A stretch of DNA of 64,000 nucleotides from UBA4416 sp035439445 (GTDB taxonomy: Bacteria > Bacteroidota > Bacteroidia > B-17B0 > Aurantibacillaceae). The notes under the pieces were generated by a model. It saw only the letters and a list, made by a program, of their open reading frames with translations. It did not search any database and was not told where the DNA came from. The stretch is taken from assembly GCA_035439445.1 (NCBI GenBank), contig DAORKG010000001.1, positions 1 through 64,000 of the forward strand, given 5' to 3'. The first letter of the stretch is position 1; every line of letters starts with the position of its first letter. Both the position numbers and the translations under genes were made by a program. Of the stretch, positions 8,871 to 17,776 are shown one piece after another.

Positions 8871-11192
8871 ATGAAGAAGTATTGTTTATTAATTTTGGTT
8901 GTATTGTTTGGCATCAATACAATTAGTGCGCAGTTGCCATCAGGGAGTTACACGGATTATTTCAGAGAAGGGATGTTTTTGGTTGGAGAAGAAAATTATG
9001 ATGTAGCGTTAAAAAACTTCTTAGAAGCTTATAAATTAGATTCTACTTCTGCAAATCTTAATTTTAATATTGGTTTTTGCTACTTAAACTCATCATTTAA
9101 CAAGGGTTTAGCAGAGAAATATTTAGCTAAATCTATTACTAAAATCTCTAAAAACTATAGTAACGATAATCCGTCTGAAAAATCAGCGCCTCCCTTAGCT
9201 CATTTTTATTATGCGAAAGCTTTACATTTCAATTACAAGTTTGATGAGGCTCTTGCTCAATATGATTTTTTTGACAGAGAATACGCTAGAGATAAAAAAA
9301 CAAAAGAAGATGTAGCCTTTTTCAAAGCACAAACTATCTATGCTAAAGAGTTAATAGCTGCTCCTATAAATGTAAAGATTGAAAATTTAGGTGATAGTAT
9401 AAATAGTGAGTATCCGGACTACAGTCCTGTATTAAGTGCTGATGAGTCTACAATTATATATACTACCAGAAGAAATACCAGTACAGGAGGAGAGAGAACA
9501 CCTGACGGAAGATTTTATGAAGATATCGTTATTTCATACAAAGACATGAATGGTAAATGGTCTTCTCCAAAATCTATCGGACAATTTGTTAATACAAATG
9601 GCCATGAAGGCTCGATTAATTTAACCCCAGATGGTCAAACATTAATTGTTTATAAAGATGATGGTGGTAATGGTAATGTTTACTTTAGTACTTGGGATGG
9701 AAAAGAATGGAGCTCTCTTCAAAGTTTTGGTTCGGATATTAATACAAAGTATTGGGAGTCTCATGCTTGCTTAAGTGCAGATAATAACACATTATACTTC
9801 GTATCAGACAGACCAGGCGGATTTGGAGGAAGAGATATCTACAGATGTGTGAAATTGCCTAATGGAGCTTGGAGTAAGGCAACAAATGTAGGACCTACAA
9901 TTAATACGAAATATGATGAAGACGGCCCGTTTATTCATCCTGATGGCGTTACATTGATTTTTGCCTCTAATGGACATAAATCGATGGGAGGATTTGACAT
10001 ATTCTTTACAACTATTGAAGAAGATAAAAAGTTTTCTGAGCCTGTAAACATGGGATATCCAATTAATACACCTGATGATGATGTGTTTTTTGTAACGTCT
10101 CCTGATGGGAAAAGAGGATATTTCTCTTCAGCAACTGCAGGTGGTTTTGGAGAGAAGGATATTTACACAATGTTTATACCGGATGCAAAGGAAAAACCAT
10201 TGGCATTGTTCAAAGGTGCTATCGTTCCTGCTGAAGGAGAAAAATTACCCGATGACATTGAGATTATTGTGACTAACAAAGAAACTGGTGAATTAGTAGG
10301 TAGATATAGACCTAAAGAAAATGGAACATTTGCTACTATTTTAGCACCAAACAAAAATTATACATTCTCCTATCAAATAAAAGGACAAGAGTTTTATAGC
10401 GAAGATTTATTTGTTTCCAATGATATTTCTTATCAAGAGATTAAAAAAGAAATTAATTTGGATCCTGTAAATTTACTAGGAAGTTTAAAAGCTAATAATA
10501 AAGGAATTGTTTTAAATACAATTGTTTTAAACAATCCAAAAGACAAGCAGCCAGTTCCTAATGCTAAAATTACCCTAAAAGAGAAAGGAGCTTTAGAGGT
10601 TGTATTTGATTCAGATGCAAATGGTAAGAAGGACGGTACTCAGTTAGTTGCAGATAAGTCTTATTCATTGTTTGCAGAATTGAATGGAAAAAAATCTTCA
10701 GCTAGCACATTTAATACTAATGGTGTAAAAGGTAACAAAGTTATTACTCAAATTATCTACTTAGAAGCTAAGGAATCTTCTGTTGATGAAGGTAATGATA
10801 ATGGTCCTAAACCAAATGTTGCTTGTGGTTCTCCTGTTAAGTTTAGACAAAATTTTGGTTATAACATTGATGAAATTGACGAGAAAAAAGATTGGGAAGT
10901 TTTAATTGATGGTATTGTAAGTAAAACAAAAGAGTGTAATCCATTAGTTAAAATTATGTCTAGCGCTTCTCAAGTGCCTACTCGCAAATTTAAAAACAAT
11001 AGAGAATTAGCAGAGTCTAGGGCAAATAAAATGGAAGAAAAAATAAAGGCTGCTGTTGCTGCTAAAGGTGGTGATGCTTCTAAAATTGAATTTAAGAAGA
11101 TTTCAGCAGTGAGAGGACCTAATTATGCTTCTGATTATAAGGATAACAAAAAATACGGTCCGTTCCAATATGTAAGAGTTATTGCTAGATAA
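8871..11192 (+). CDS. Exported TPR/PD40 (WD40-like) protein with OmpA-like C-terminus
   Basis: A 773-residue exported protein with the architecture common in Bacteroidota envelopes. The signal peptide covers residues 1 to about 20 (cleavage near SAQ). TPR-like helices lie at about 30-130 (NYDVALKNFLEAYKLD). A run of PD40 beta-propeller repeats at about 180-430 is recognisable by repeated D(G)xxLxFxSxGxxGxGGxDIY patterns such as SDRPGGFGGRDIY. Carboxypeptidase-regulatory-like segments follow, then a C-terminal region (about 660-773) resembling a degenerate OmpA peptidoglycan-binding domain (NRELAESRANKMEEKI). Related proteins accompany gliding/T9SS machinery or anchor to the cell wall; the role here is inferred. 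It is flanked by terminators and is probably monocistronic. Confidence 0.85.
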   Translation: MKKYCLLILVVLFGINTISAQLPSGSYTDYFREGMFLVGEENYDVALKNFLEAYKLDSTSANLNFNIGFCYLNSSFNKGLAEKYLAKSITKISKNYSNDNPSEKSAPPLAHFYYAKALHFNYKFDEALAQYDFFDREYARDKKTKEDVAFFKAQTIYAKELIAAPINVKIENLGDSINSEYPDYSPVLSADESTIIYTTRRNTSTGGERTPDGRFYEDIVISYKDMNGKWSSPKSIGQFVNTNGHEGSINLTPDGQTLIVYKDDGGNGNVYFSTWDGKEWSSLQSFGSDINTKYWESHACLSADNNTLYFVSDRPGGFGGRDIYRCVKLPNGAWSKATNVGPTINTKYDEDGPFIHPDGVTLIFASNGHKSMGGFDIFFTTIEEDKKFSEPVNMGYPINTPDDDVFFVTSPDGKRGYFSSATAGGFGEKDIYTMFIPDAKEKPLALFKGAIVPAEGEKLPDDIEIIVTNKETGELVGRYRPKENGTFATILAPNKNYTFSYQIKGQEFYSEDLFVSNDISYQEIKKEINLDPVNLLGSLKANNKGIVLNTIVLNNPKDKQPVPNAKITLKEKGALEVVFDSDANGKKDGTQLVADKSYSLFAELNGKKSSASTFNTNGVKGNKVITQIIYLEAKESSVDEGNDNGPKPNVACGSPVKFRQNFGYNIDEIDEKKDWEVLIDGIVSKTKECNPLVKIMSSASQVPTRKFKNNRELAESRANKMEEKIKAAVAAKGGDASKIEFKKISAVRGPNYASDYKDNKKYGPFQYVRVIAR

Positions 11193-11211
11193 TTTGAATT
11201 AAAAAACTAAA

Positions 11212-11244
11212 AAAACACCGAGCTTTTATAGTTCGGTGTTTTTG
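11212..11244 (+). terminator. Rho-independent terminator after the PD40/OmpA-like gene
   Basis: Stem AAAACACCGA (11212-11221) pairs with TCGGTGTTTT (11233-11242) around an 11-base loop. A T-rich tail follows. Confidence 0.85.
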
Positions 11245-11250
11245 TTTTAA

Positions 11251-11258
11251 TACCTTTG
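11251..11258 (+). promoter_or_regulatory. -7 element just before the methyltransferase gene
   Basis: TACCTTTG is an excellent TAnnTTTG match ending six bases before the ATG at 11265. A start about seven bases downstream would fall on or next to the ATG, implying a leaderless or nearly leaderless transcript. No good -33 element is visible because the terminator of the previous gene occupies that position. Confidence 0.5.
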
Positions 11259-11264
11259 TAAACT

Positions 11265-11996
11265 ATGCAAAAAGAGTGGTTTTCTTCTTGGTTTGATACA
11301 ACTTATTATCACATTCTGTACAAGAATAGGGATTATTCTGAAGCATCCTCATTTATAGATAGCATCTCTGATTTTTTAAAGTTACAGCCAAACTCAAAAT
11401 GTTGGGATTTATGTTGTGGAAAAGGCAGACATAGCATTTATTTAAATAAAAAAGGTTTTAATGTGATTGGTACAGATTTATCTCCTCAAAGCATATTAGA
11501 AGCAAATAAAAGTGCTAACGAAACCTTAGAATTTTTTGAGCATGATATGCGAAAATTATTCAGAACAAATTATTTTGATGTTGTATTTAATGTGTTTACA
11601 AGCTTTGGATATTTTGAGAAGAGAGAAGATGATTTACATGTGTTTGACTCAGTTCAAAAAAGTCTAAAATCAAAAGGTTTATTTGTGTTTGACTATTTGA
11701 ATGCTGAGTGTGTTAAAAATAATATTGTGGCTTGCGATTCAAAAGCAATTGATGGTATTACATTTAATATTTCGAAAAAAATAGAAAATAATACTGTTAT
11801 TAAAAATATTGATTTTACTGATAATGGACATGATTTCCATTTTGAAGAACGAGTGAAGTTATTTGATAAATCTTATTTCGAAAAATTAGCACAAGAAAGT
11901 AATTTAGATATATTAAATACTTTTGGAAATTACCAGCTGCAAGAATTTGATGTTAATAAATCACCACGTTTAATTTTAGTATTACAAAAAAAATGA
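11265..11996 (+). CDS. Class I SAM-dependent methyltransferase
   Basis: A 243-residue Rossmann-fold methyltransferase. Motif I is DLCCGKGRHS at about 48-57, with the acidic end of strand 2 at Asp71 (VIGTDLSPQSI) and motif IV as FDVVFNVFTSFGYF. The DLxCGxGRHS form occurs in small-molecule methyltransferases of the Methyltransf_25/UbiE-like group. The substrate is not evident. It is first in a three-gene run: its stop codon overlaps the ZIP transporter start by four bases (ATGA), so the two are translationally coupled, and priA follows directly. Confidence 0.85.
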   Translation: MQKEWFSSWFDTTYYHILYKNRDYSEASSFIDSISDFLKLQPNSKCWDLCCGKGRHSIYLNKKGFNVIGTDLSPQSILEANKSANETLEFFEHDMRKLFRTNYFDVVFNVFTSFGYFEKREDDLHVFDSVQKSLKSKGLFVFDYLNAECVKNNIVACDSKAIDGITFNISKKIENNTVIKNIDFTDNGHDFHFEERVKLFDKSYFEKLAQESNLDILNTFGNYQLQEFDVNKSPRLILVLQKK

Positions 11997-12739
11997 GTCT
12001 TTGGTTATTAACTATATTATTATCATTGCCGGTATTAGTTACAGGACTTGTTTTTTTGTCTTTAAAAATTAAAGCACAAAACTTACGTTTTCTTTTGGCT
12101 TTTAGTGCGGCCTATTTATTTGCTATTTCGGTTACTCATTTATTACCTGAATGCTATGAAGGAACTAATACCAAAACAATAGGCTTGTTTATTTTAGTTG
12201 GTTTTTTTATTCAAATTGTGTTAGAATATTTTAGTACGGGTATTGAGCATGGTCACACACATGCGCATTCACATTCTTGTGAGAAACATTTGCCTTTAGG
12301 TATGATTACAGGTTTATATCTTCACTCATTGTTAGAAGGGTTACCTATTTATCAGAGTGGAATTATATCAGAACATTCTCAAGCTGTTTTATCTACACAA
12401 CAATCTTTGGTGTTTGGTATTACTATTCACAATATTCCAATCGCTATTGCCTTTGTTACTTTATTACTAGAACATAAAACATCTAAAGCAAAAACAGTAT
12501 TATTACTTTTAGGTTTTGCTCTGATGGCACCATTGGGTTGTTTAATTAGTTATATTTTAAATTCTATTGGTGTTCAAAATTATGATGGATTTTTAAAACT
12601 ATCGTTTGCTGTTGTGATTGGTATTTTCTTACACATCTCAACTGCTATTATGTTTGAGACAGGAGAGAATCATAAGTACAATCTGGCTAAAATTATGTCA
12701 ATGATTGCCGGCGTTTTTTTAGCTGCATTAATTAGTTAA
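11993..12739 (+). CDS. ZIP-family divalent metal transporter
   Basis: A 248-residue inner-membrane protein with about seven or eight hydrophobic segments. The ZIP signature residues are visible: HLLPE in the second segment (His49), the HSLLEGLP motif at about 111-118, and IHNIPIAIAF in the following helix. The cytosolic loop contains the His-rich cluster HGHTHAHSH (about 86-94), a presumed metal-sensing or metal-binding loop. ZIP proteins import zinc or other divalent metals into the cytosol; the metal is not determined here. It overlaps the methyltransferase by four bases and its TAA overlaps the priA ATG (TAATG). Confidence 0.9.
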   Translation: MSLWLLTILLSLPVLVTGLVFLSLKIKAQNLRFLLAFSAAYLFAISVTHLLPECYEGTNTKTIGLFILVGFFIQIVLEYFSTGIEHGHTHAHSHSCEKHLPLGMITGLYLHSLLEGLPIYQSGIISEHSQAVLSTQQSLVFGITIHNIPIAIAFVTLLLEHKTSKAKTVLLLLGFALMAPLGCLISYILNSIGVQNYDGFLKLSFAVVIGIFLHISTAIMFETGENHKYNLAKIMSMIAGVFLAALIS

Positions 12740-15246
12740 TGATGGAGAATAACGATACATTGTTTATAGATGTTATTGTTCCGCTATCTGTAGCTAATAA
12801 ATTCACGTACCGCATTCCCAAAGAAATGAATGAATTTATCGCTGTTGGTAAACGTGTTATTGTTCAGTTTGGAAAATCTAAGTTCTATACAGGTATTGTT
12901 TATTCTGTTCACCAAAATCCTCCTAAAGAATATACCGCTAAATATATTGAAACGATTTTAGATGATGAGCCAATTGTAACTTCTTCTCAATTACAATTGT
13001 GGGATTGGATTGCTCAATACTATTTGTGTAATCCGGGTGATGTTATGAATGCAGCGTTACCTAGCGGACTAAAATTAAGCAGTACTTCTCATATCACTTT
13101 AAATCCGAATTTTAGTTTGGATGAAATGCCTTATGATTATTTTACAGACAAAGAACATTCTGTTTTAGAAGCGCTTCAGGTTAATGCATCATTAAGTTTT
13201 GATGATGTTAGTGTGATGCTGTCTATTAAAACAGTTCAGGTATTTATCAGTAAATTAATTAAAAAAGGAGCGATTGTTATTTATGAAGAAATTAAAGATA
13301 AATACAAGCCTAAATTAGTTGATTATATTGGTGTTAATTCCAGTCTTTTAAATAACGAATTACAATTAAAAGAAATATTAGACACGCTAGAAAAAAAAGC
13401 CTTCAAACAAGCTGAGGTGTTGTTGTATGTATTACATCTTTTAAAATCTGATGAAACAGTAAAGCAATTGGGGTTAGTGAAAAAATCTTTTCTTTTAAAA
13501 TCATTTGATACTGCTGTTATTAAAGGGCTAGTAAAAAAAGAAGTATTTATTGAAACGGAATTAGAAACCAGTCGTTTGTTATTTGACAATAGAGAAAAAA
13601 CAAACAAAACTCTTAATAATTTTCAAATTAATGCAGTAAAAGAAATTGAGCAGCAATTTGAAACTAAGCAAACTGTTTTATTGCATGGTGTTACAGGTTC
13701 CGGTAAAACAGAAATCTATTCAGATTTAATTGATAAAACTATTGCAAGGGGGAAACAAGTTTTGTATTTGGTTCCGGAAATTGCCTTAACAACACAGTTA
13801 ATTAATCGTATTAGAGCTGTATTTGGGAATTCAGTAGGGATTTACCACTCAAAATTTAGTGAGAACGAACGTGTTGAAATTTGGAACTCTATTCTTCATG
13901 AAGGAGATAATAAATTAGATGCCAAACACTTTAATATTGTTTTAGGAACTCGTTCTGCGTTATTTTTACCTTTTAATAATTTGGGTTTAATTATCATTGA
14001 TGAAGAGCATGATAATTCCTATAAACAACAAGACCCTGCGCCTCGCTATCACGCTAGAGATGCCGCTATGTATTTGGCAAATTTGCATAAAGCAAAGGTA
14101 TTATTAGGAACGGCAACTCCTTCTTTTGAGAGCTATTACAATGCGCTTCATAATAAATTTGGTTTAGTAAGAATTGCAGAGCGTCATGGAAATGCAACCC
14201 TGCCTAAAACAGTTGTGTGTGACTTAAAAAAGGAAACACAGCAGCAACAAAATAAAGGTATTTTTTCTTATCAATTAGTAGATGCTATTACGCAAGCGTT
14301 ACACAAAAAAGAACAAGTCATTTTATTTCAAAATAGGCGAGGCTTTGCTCCATACACCGAATGTACAAGTTGTAACTGGATACCGCACTGTGTGCATTGT
14401 GATGTAGCCTTGATTTACCATAAGCAAACCAATCGATTAAGTTGCCATTATTGTGGCTATAGTATGCAGCCTCCAACCAGTTGCGGCGCTTGCGGAAATA
14501 ATAATTTGAAATACAAGGGTTTTGGTACTGAGAAAATAGAAGAGGAAATTGAGATTCTATTTCCTAATGCTAAAGTAGCTCGTATGGATTTGGATACCAC
14601 ACGAAGTAAATATGCTTACAAGCAATTGATAGATGAATTTGAATTAGGTAATATTGATATTTTGGTAGGAACCCAAATGGTAACCAAAGGATTGGATTTT
14701 GATAACGTGAGTGTGGTTGGGGTTTTGAACGTAGATAGTGTTTTAAATTTTCCGGATTTCCGTTCGTTTGAAAAAGCCTATCAACTAATTGTGCAAGTAA
14801 GCGGAAGGGCAGGGCGTAAGGATAAAAAAGGAACGGTGTATGTGCAAACCAATCATCCTGAACATTCGGTTATAAATCATGTGTTAAATGATAATTACTT
14901 ACAGTTTTATCAGTCTCAAATTAATGAACGAGAGCAATTTCATTATCCACCATTTACACGCATTATTGAACTGTCAGTTGTTTCAAAAGATGTTAATGTA
15001 ACAAATGATATTGCGCAACAATTAGCAAATCAGTTAAAACCTTTGTTTGGAGGAATGATGTTGGGCCCAGAGTTTCCTTTAGTGGCTAAAATAAAAGACC
15101 AATATCATAAACGTATTCTCTTAAAAATAAATCGGGAGTATTCGCCTACTCAGGTGCGTAATTTATTGAAGCAGGAAATTGATACGCTTCAATACAATAA
15201 TAAAAAAAGTATTTATAGGTTGCAGATTGATGCGGATCCGGTTTAA
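12739..15246 (+). CDS. priA: Primosomal protein N', replication restart helicase PriA
   Basis: An 835-residue superfamily 2 helicase. The 3'-DNA-binding domain comes first (FIDVIVPLSVANKFTYRIP). Walker A GVTGSGKT is at 317-324 and motif II DEEH at 421-424. Eight zinc-binding cysteines lie at 542, 545, 551, 554, 569, 572, 582 and 585, and the helicase C-terminal lobe follows (GTQMVTKGLDFD, SGRAGR). PriA recognises stalled forks and D-loops and loads the replicative helicase. The start ATG shares its A with the stop of the ZIP gene; a second ATG follows immediately, so initiation could be at either. A strong terminator follows. Confidence 0.97.
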   Translation: MMENNDTLFIDVIVPLSVANKFTYRIPKEMNEFIAVGKRVIVQFGKSKFYTGIVYSVHQNPPKEYTAKYIETILDDEPIVTSSQLQLWDWIAQYYLCNPGDVMNAALPSGLKLSSTSHITLNPNFSLDEMPYDYFTDKEHSVLEALQVNASLSFDDVSVMLSIKTVQVFISKLIKKGAIVIYEEIKDKYKPKLVDYIGVNSSLLNNELQLKEILDTLEKKAFKQAEVLLYVLHLLKSDETVKQLGLVKKSFLLKSFDTAVIKGLVKKEVFIETELETSRLLFDNREKTNKTLNNFQINAVKEIEQQFETKQTVLLHGVTGSGKTEIYSDLIDKTIARGKQVLYLVPEIALTTQLINRIRAVFGNSVGIYHSKFSENERVEIWNSILHEGDNKLDAKHFNIVLGTRSALFLPFNNLGLIIIDEEHDNSYKQQDPAPRYHARDAAMYLANLHKAKVLLGTATPSFESYYNALHNKFGLVRIAERHGNATLPKTVVCDLKKETQQQQNKGIFSYQLVDAITQALHKKEQVILFQNRRGFAPYTECTSCNWIPHCVHCDVALIYHKQTNRLSCHYCGYSMQPPTSCGACGNNNLKYKGFGTEKIEEEIEILFPNAKVARMDLDTTRSKYAYKQLIDEFELGNIDILVGTQMVTKGLDFDNVSVVGVLNVDSVLNFPDFRSFEKAYQLIVQVSGRAGRKDKKGTVYVQTNHPEHSVINHVLNDNYLQFYQSQINEREQFHYPPFTRIIELSVVSKDVNVTNDIAQQLANQLKPLFGGMMLGPEFPLVAKIKDQYHKRILLKINREYSPTQVRNLLKQEIDTLQYNNKKSIYRLQIDADPV

Positions 15247-15255
15247 TTAAAACAA

Positions 15256-15284
15256 AAAATCCCGCAACATCGTTGCGGGATTTT
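15256..15284 (+). terminator. Terminator after priA
   Basis: Arms AAAATCCCGCAAC (15256-15268) and GTTGCGGGATTTT (15272-15284) are perfectly complementary with a three-base loop. It lies between convergent genes and could stop transcription from both sides. Confidence 0.9.
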
Positions 15285-15295
15285 ATTTGGTATTC

Positions 15296-15320
15296 GCTTC
15301 TCGACTACGCTCGAAGTGAT
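15296..15320. repeat. Short palindromic repeat CTTCTCGA...TCGAAGTG
   Basis: CTTCTCGA followed after six bases by TCGAAGTGA forms an imperfect inverted repeat between the priA terminator and the hpd stop. The same end sequences recur at 26931-26972, so this is a copy of a dispersed element rather than a gene-specific site. Confidence 0.5.
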
Positions 15321-15324
15321 AAGC

Positions 15325-16485
15325 TTATAAAGTTCCTCTCAAAGCTTGCTCTCTTTCAATCGATTCGAACAAGGCTTTAAAGTTACCAGCGCCAAAACCT
15401 TTAGCGCCCATACGTTGAATAATTTCATAGAACAAAGTTGGTCTATCTTCTACCGGTTTAGTAAAGATTTGTAACAAATAACCTTCTTCATCCGCATCAA
15501 CCAAGATAGATAATTTTTGAAGTTCTTTAATATCCTCTTTCATCATATCCATGTGTACACCTAATCTGCGTGGAATATCATCATAGTATGCTTGTGGAGG
15601 AGGAGGTAAGAACTCTACACCACGTGCTTTTAAATCAGCTACTGTTTTGATGATATCATCTGTAGCCAATGCTAAATGTTGCACACCTGCGCCTTCATAG
15701 AAATCAATATATTCTTCAATTTGAGATTTTTTCTTTCCTTCGGCTGGTTCATTAATAGGGAATTTAATTCTACCATTTCCGTTACTCATTACTTTACTCA
15801 TTAAAGCAGAGTATTCTGTAGTAATTTGTTTGTCATCAAAGGTTAAGAAGTTGACGAAGCCCATCACATCTTCATACCATTTCACAGTAGCGTTCATTTG
15901 ATTCCAACCTACGTTACCAACCATATGGTCAATAAATTTTAAACCAACTGGTGCTGGATTATAATCACTTTCCCATTTTCTGAATCCAGGTAAAAATTCT
16001 CCTTTGTAGTTTTTACGTTCTACAAACATGTGTACTGTTTCGCCATAAGTATAAATACCTGCACGAACAACTTCACCATGCTCATCCTTTTCTACTACTG
16101 GCTCCATATAAACCTTTGCTCCACGTTTTACAGTTTCTTCAAATGATTTACGAGCATCATCAACCCATAGTGCAATAACTTTTACACCGTCACCGTGTTT
16201 CTTTACATGCTCTCCAATTGGGTTATCGCTGTTTAAAGCAGTAGTTAAAACTAAGCGGATTTTATCTTGCTTTAATACATAAGACACTCTGTCTTTTAAA
16301 CCTGTTTCCAATCCTGCGTATGCATATGATTGAAAACCAAACGCCGTTTTATAATAGTGTGCAGATTGTTTTGCATTACCTACATAAAACTCTACATAGT
16401 CTGTTCCTAATAAGGGTAAGAAATCTTGTGCCCCTTCAAATATTTTTTCTAATCCGTATTCAACGCTTTTTACTTCTTTTGCCAT
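15325..16485 (-). CDS. hpd: 4-hydroxyphenylpyruvate dioxygenase
   Basis: A 386-residue non-haem Fe(II) dioxygenase that converts 4-hydroxyphenylpyruvate to homogentisate in tyrosine breakdown. Two vicinal-oxygen-chelate domains are present. The iron ligands expected for the family are visible as His187 (FIDHMVGNV), His270 (GVQHLALATDDI) and Glu354 (LFYEIIQR). The C-terminal GFGAGNFKALFESIEREQ helix that gates the active site is intact. Full length for the family. It is the last gene of the minus-strand trhO-hmgA-hpd run, separated from hmgA by 127 bases holding a 24-codon reading frame. The adjacent homogentisate dioxygenase takes its product. Confidence 0.96.
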   Translation of the reverse strand: MAKEVKSVEYGLEKIFEGAQDFLPLLGTDYVEFYVGNAKQSAHYYKTAFGFQSYAYAGLETGLKDRVSYVLKQDKIRLVLTTALNSDNPIGEHVKKHGDGVKVIALWVDDARKSFEETVKRGAKVYMEPVVEKDEHGEVVRAGIYTYGETVHMFVERKNYKGEFLPGFRKWESDYNPAPVGLKFIDHMVGNVGWNQMNATVKWYEDVMGFVNFLTFDDKQITTEYSALMSKVMSNGNGRIKFPINEPAEGKKKSQIEEYIDFYEGAGVQHLALATDDIIKTVADLKARGVEFLPPPPQAYYDDIPRRLGVHMDMMKEDIKELQKLSILVDADEEGYLLQIFTKPVEDRPTLFYEIIQRMGAKGFGAGNFKALFESIEREQALRGTL

Positions 16486-16538
16486 AATTTGTTTTTTAGT
16501 GTTTAATATGTTTATTTGAAAATTATTGTTACCTGAGT

Positions 16539-16613
16539 TTAAATTTGATTAGTCCACATAGCCATGTACTGAGAACGTAATTCTAATTTGTTTTTTAATA
16601 ATTTAGATTCCAT
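16539..16613 (-). CDS. Possible 24-residue ORF between hmgA and hpd
   Basis: An ATG at 16613 overlaps the hmgA stop as TAATG and opens 24 codons, ending TAA at 16539-16541. The product would be a basic, amphipathic peptide starting MESKLLKNKLELRSQ and ending MWTNQI. The coupling-type overlap is the only support. It could be a real micropeptide, a coupling device that carries ribosomes toward hpd, or the decayed remnant of a longer gene. No family was recognised. Confidence 0.3.
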   Translation of the reverse strand: MESKLLKNKLELRSQYMAMWTNQI

Positions 16614-17770
16614 TACTCCACCCAGCTCTTATAATATTTACCATCATCAATTCCCATAGCCTCCTCAGTTACCATCAAAGGTCTAAATGTATCAACCATT
16701 ACTGCTAATTCCTGAGTAACTGTTTGTCCAATACTGCGTTCCATTGCTCCAGGTGCAGGTCCGTGAGGAATACCTTTTGGATGTAATGTAATGTGTCCTT
16801 GTTCAATATTATTTCTACTCATAAAATCTCCATCTACATAATACAATACTTCATCACTATCAATGTTACTGTGATTGTATGGTGCAGGAATTGCTTGTGG
16901 ATGATAGTCATATAAACGAGGCACAAACGAACAAACCACAAAGGTTGATGTCTCAAATGTTTGGTGCACCGGAGGTGGCTGATGAACACGCCCTGTTATT
17001 GGTTCAAAATTATGAATACTAAACCCGTAAGGGAAATTGTAACCATCCCAACCAACAACATCAAATGGATGAGTAGCATATACTACTTCATGCATCATTC
17101 CTTCTTTTTTAATTTTGATAATAAAATCACCTTTTTCATCATGTGTTTCTAATTCTGTTGGTAATTTAAAATCACGTTCGCAAAATGGTGAGTGTTCTAA
17201 CAATTGCCCAGATGAACTCTTATAACGTTTAGGCGTATAATATGGAGCAAACGACTCTACGTAAAACAATCTATTCTCTTTTGTCTCAAATTCTATTTGA
17301 TAAATCATTCCTCTTGGAATAATTAAATAGTCGCCGTATTCAAAATTAATATTACCCATAAAGGTTTTTAATTTCCCTTTTCCTTTATGAATAAAAATCA
17401 TCTCATCAGCATCAGCATTTTTATAAAAGTATTTTGTTAAACTTTCAGTTGGAGCTGCTAAACCAATTGCGCAATCACCGTTAATTAAAACTGTTTTTCT
17501 ACTTTCTAAAAAGTCTGCCACAGGTTTAATTTCAAAGCCTTTTAATAAAAGTGATTTAATGTTTTTTTCAATAGCAATTTTTGGTTGTACCGAATAGCTT
17601 TTTAAAATTTCTTTTACTTGTGTTGGTCTGTGAACATGATATAATAATGATGAATGCCCACTGAAGCCTTCAGTTCCAAAAAGTTGTTCGTAATAATGTT
17701 TTCCTTGAGGAGATTGAAATACAGTATGTCTCTTTTGAGGAATGTTTCCTAGCTTATGATAAATGGGCAT
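16613..17770 (-). CDS. hmgA: Homogentisate 1,2-dioxygenase
   Basis: A 385-residue cupin-fold dioxygenase that opens the homogentisate ring to maleylacetoacetate. It has the compact Bacteroidota form, shorter than the roughly 440-residue enzymes of animals and proteobacteria. Family landmarks are VGWDGYNFPYGFSIHNFEP, GRVHQPPPVHQTFE and the C-terminal GIPHGPAPGAMERSIG. Candidate iron ligands are His300, Asp306/Glu307 and His336. It follows trhO by six bases and precedes hpd, the enzyme that makes its substrate. The fumarylacetoacetase that completes the pathway is not in the window. Confidence 0.94.
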   Translation of the reverse strand: MPIYHKLGNIPQKRHTVFQSPQGKHYYEQLFGTEGFSGHSSLLYHVHRPTQVKEILKSYSVQPKIAIEKNIKSLLLKGFEIKPVADFLESRKTVLINGDCAIGLAAPTESLTKYFYKNADADEMIFIHKGKGKLKTFMGNINFEYGDYLIIPRGMIYQIEFETKENRLFYVESFAPYYTPKRYKSSSGQLLEHSPFCERDFKLPTELETHDEKGDFIIKIKKEGMMHEVVYATHPFDVVGWDGYNFPYGFSIHNFEPITGRVHQPPPVHQTFETSTFVVCSFVPRLYDYHPQAIPAPYNHSNIDSDEVLYYVDGDFMSRNNIEQGHITLHPKGIPHGPAPGAMERSIGQTVTQELAVMVDTFRPLMVTEEAMGIDDGKYYKSWVE

Positions 17771-17776
17771 ATACTT

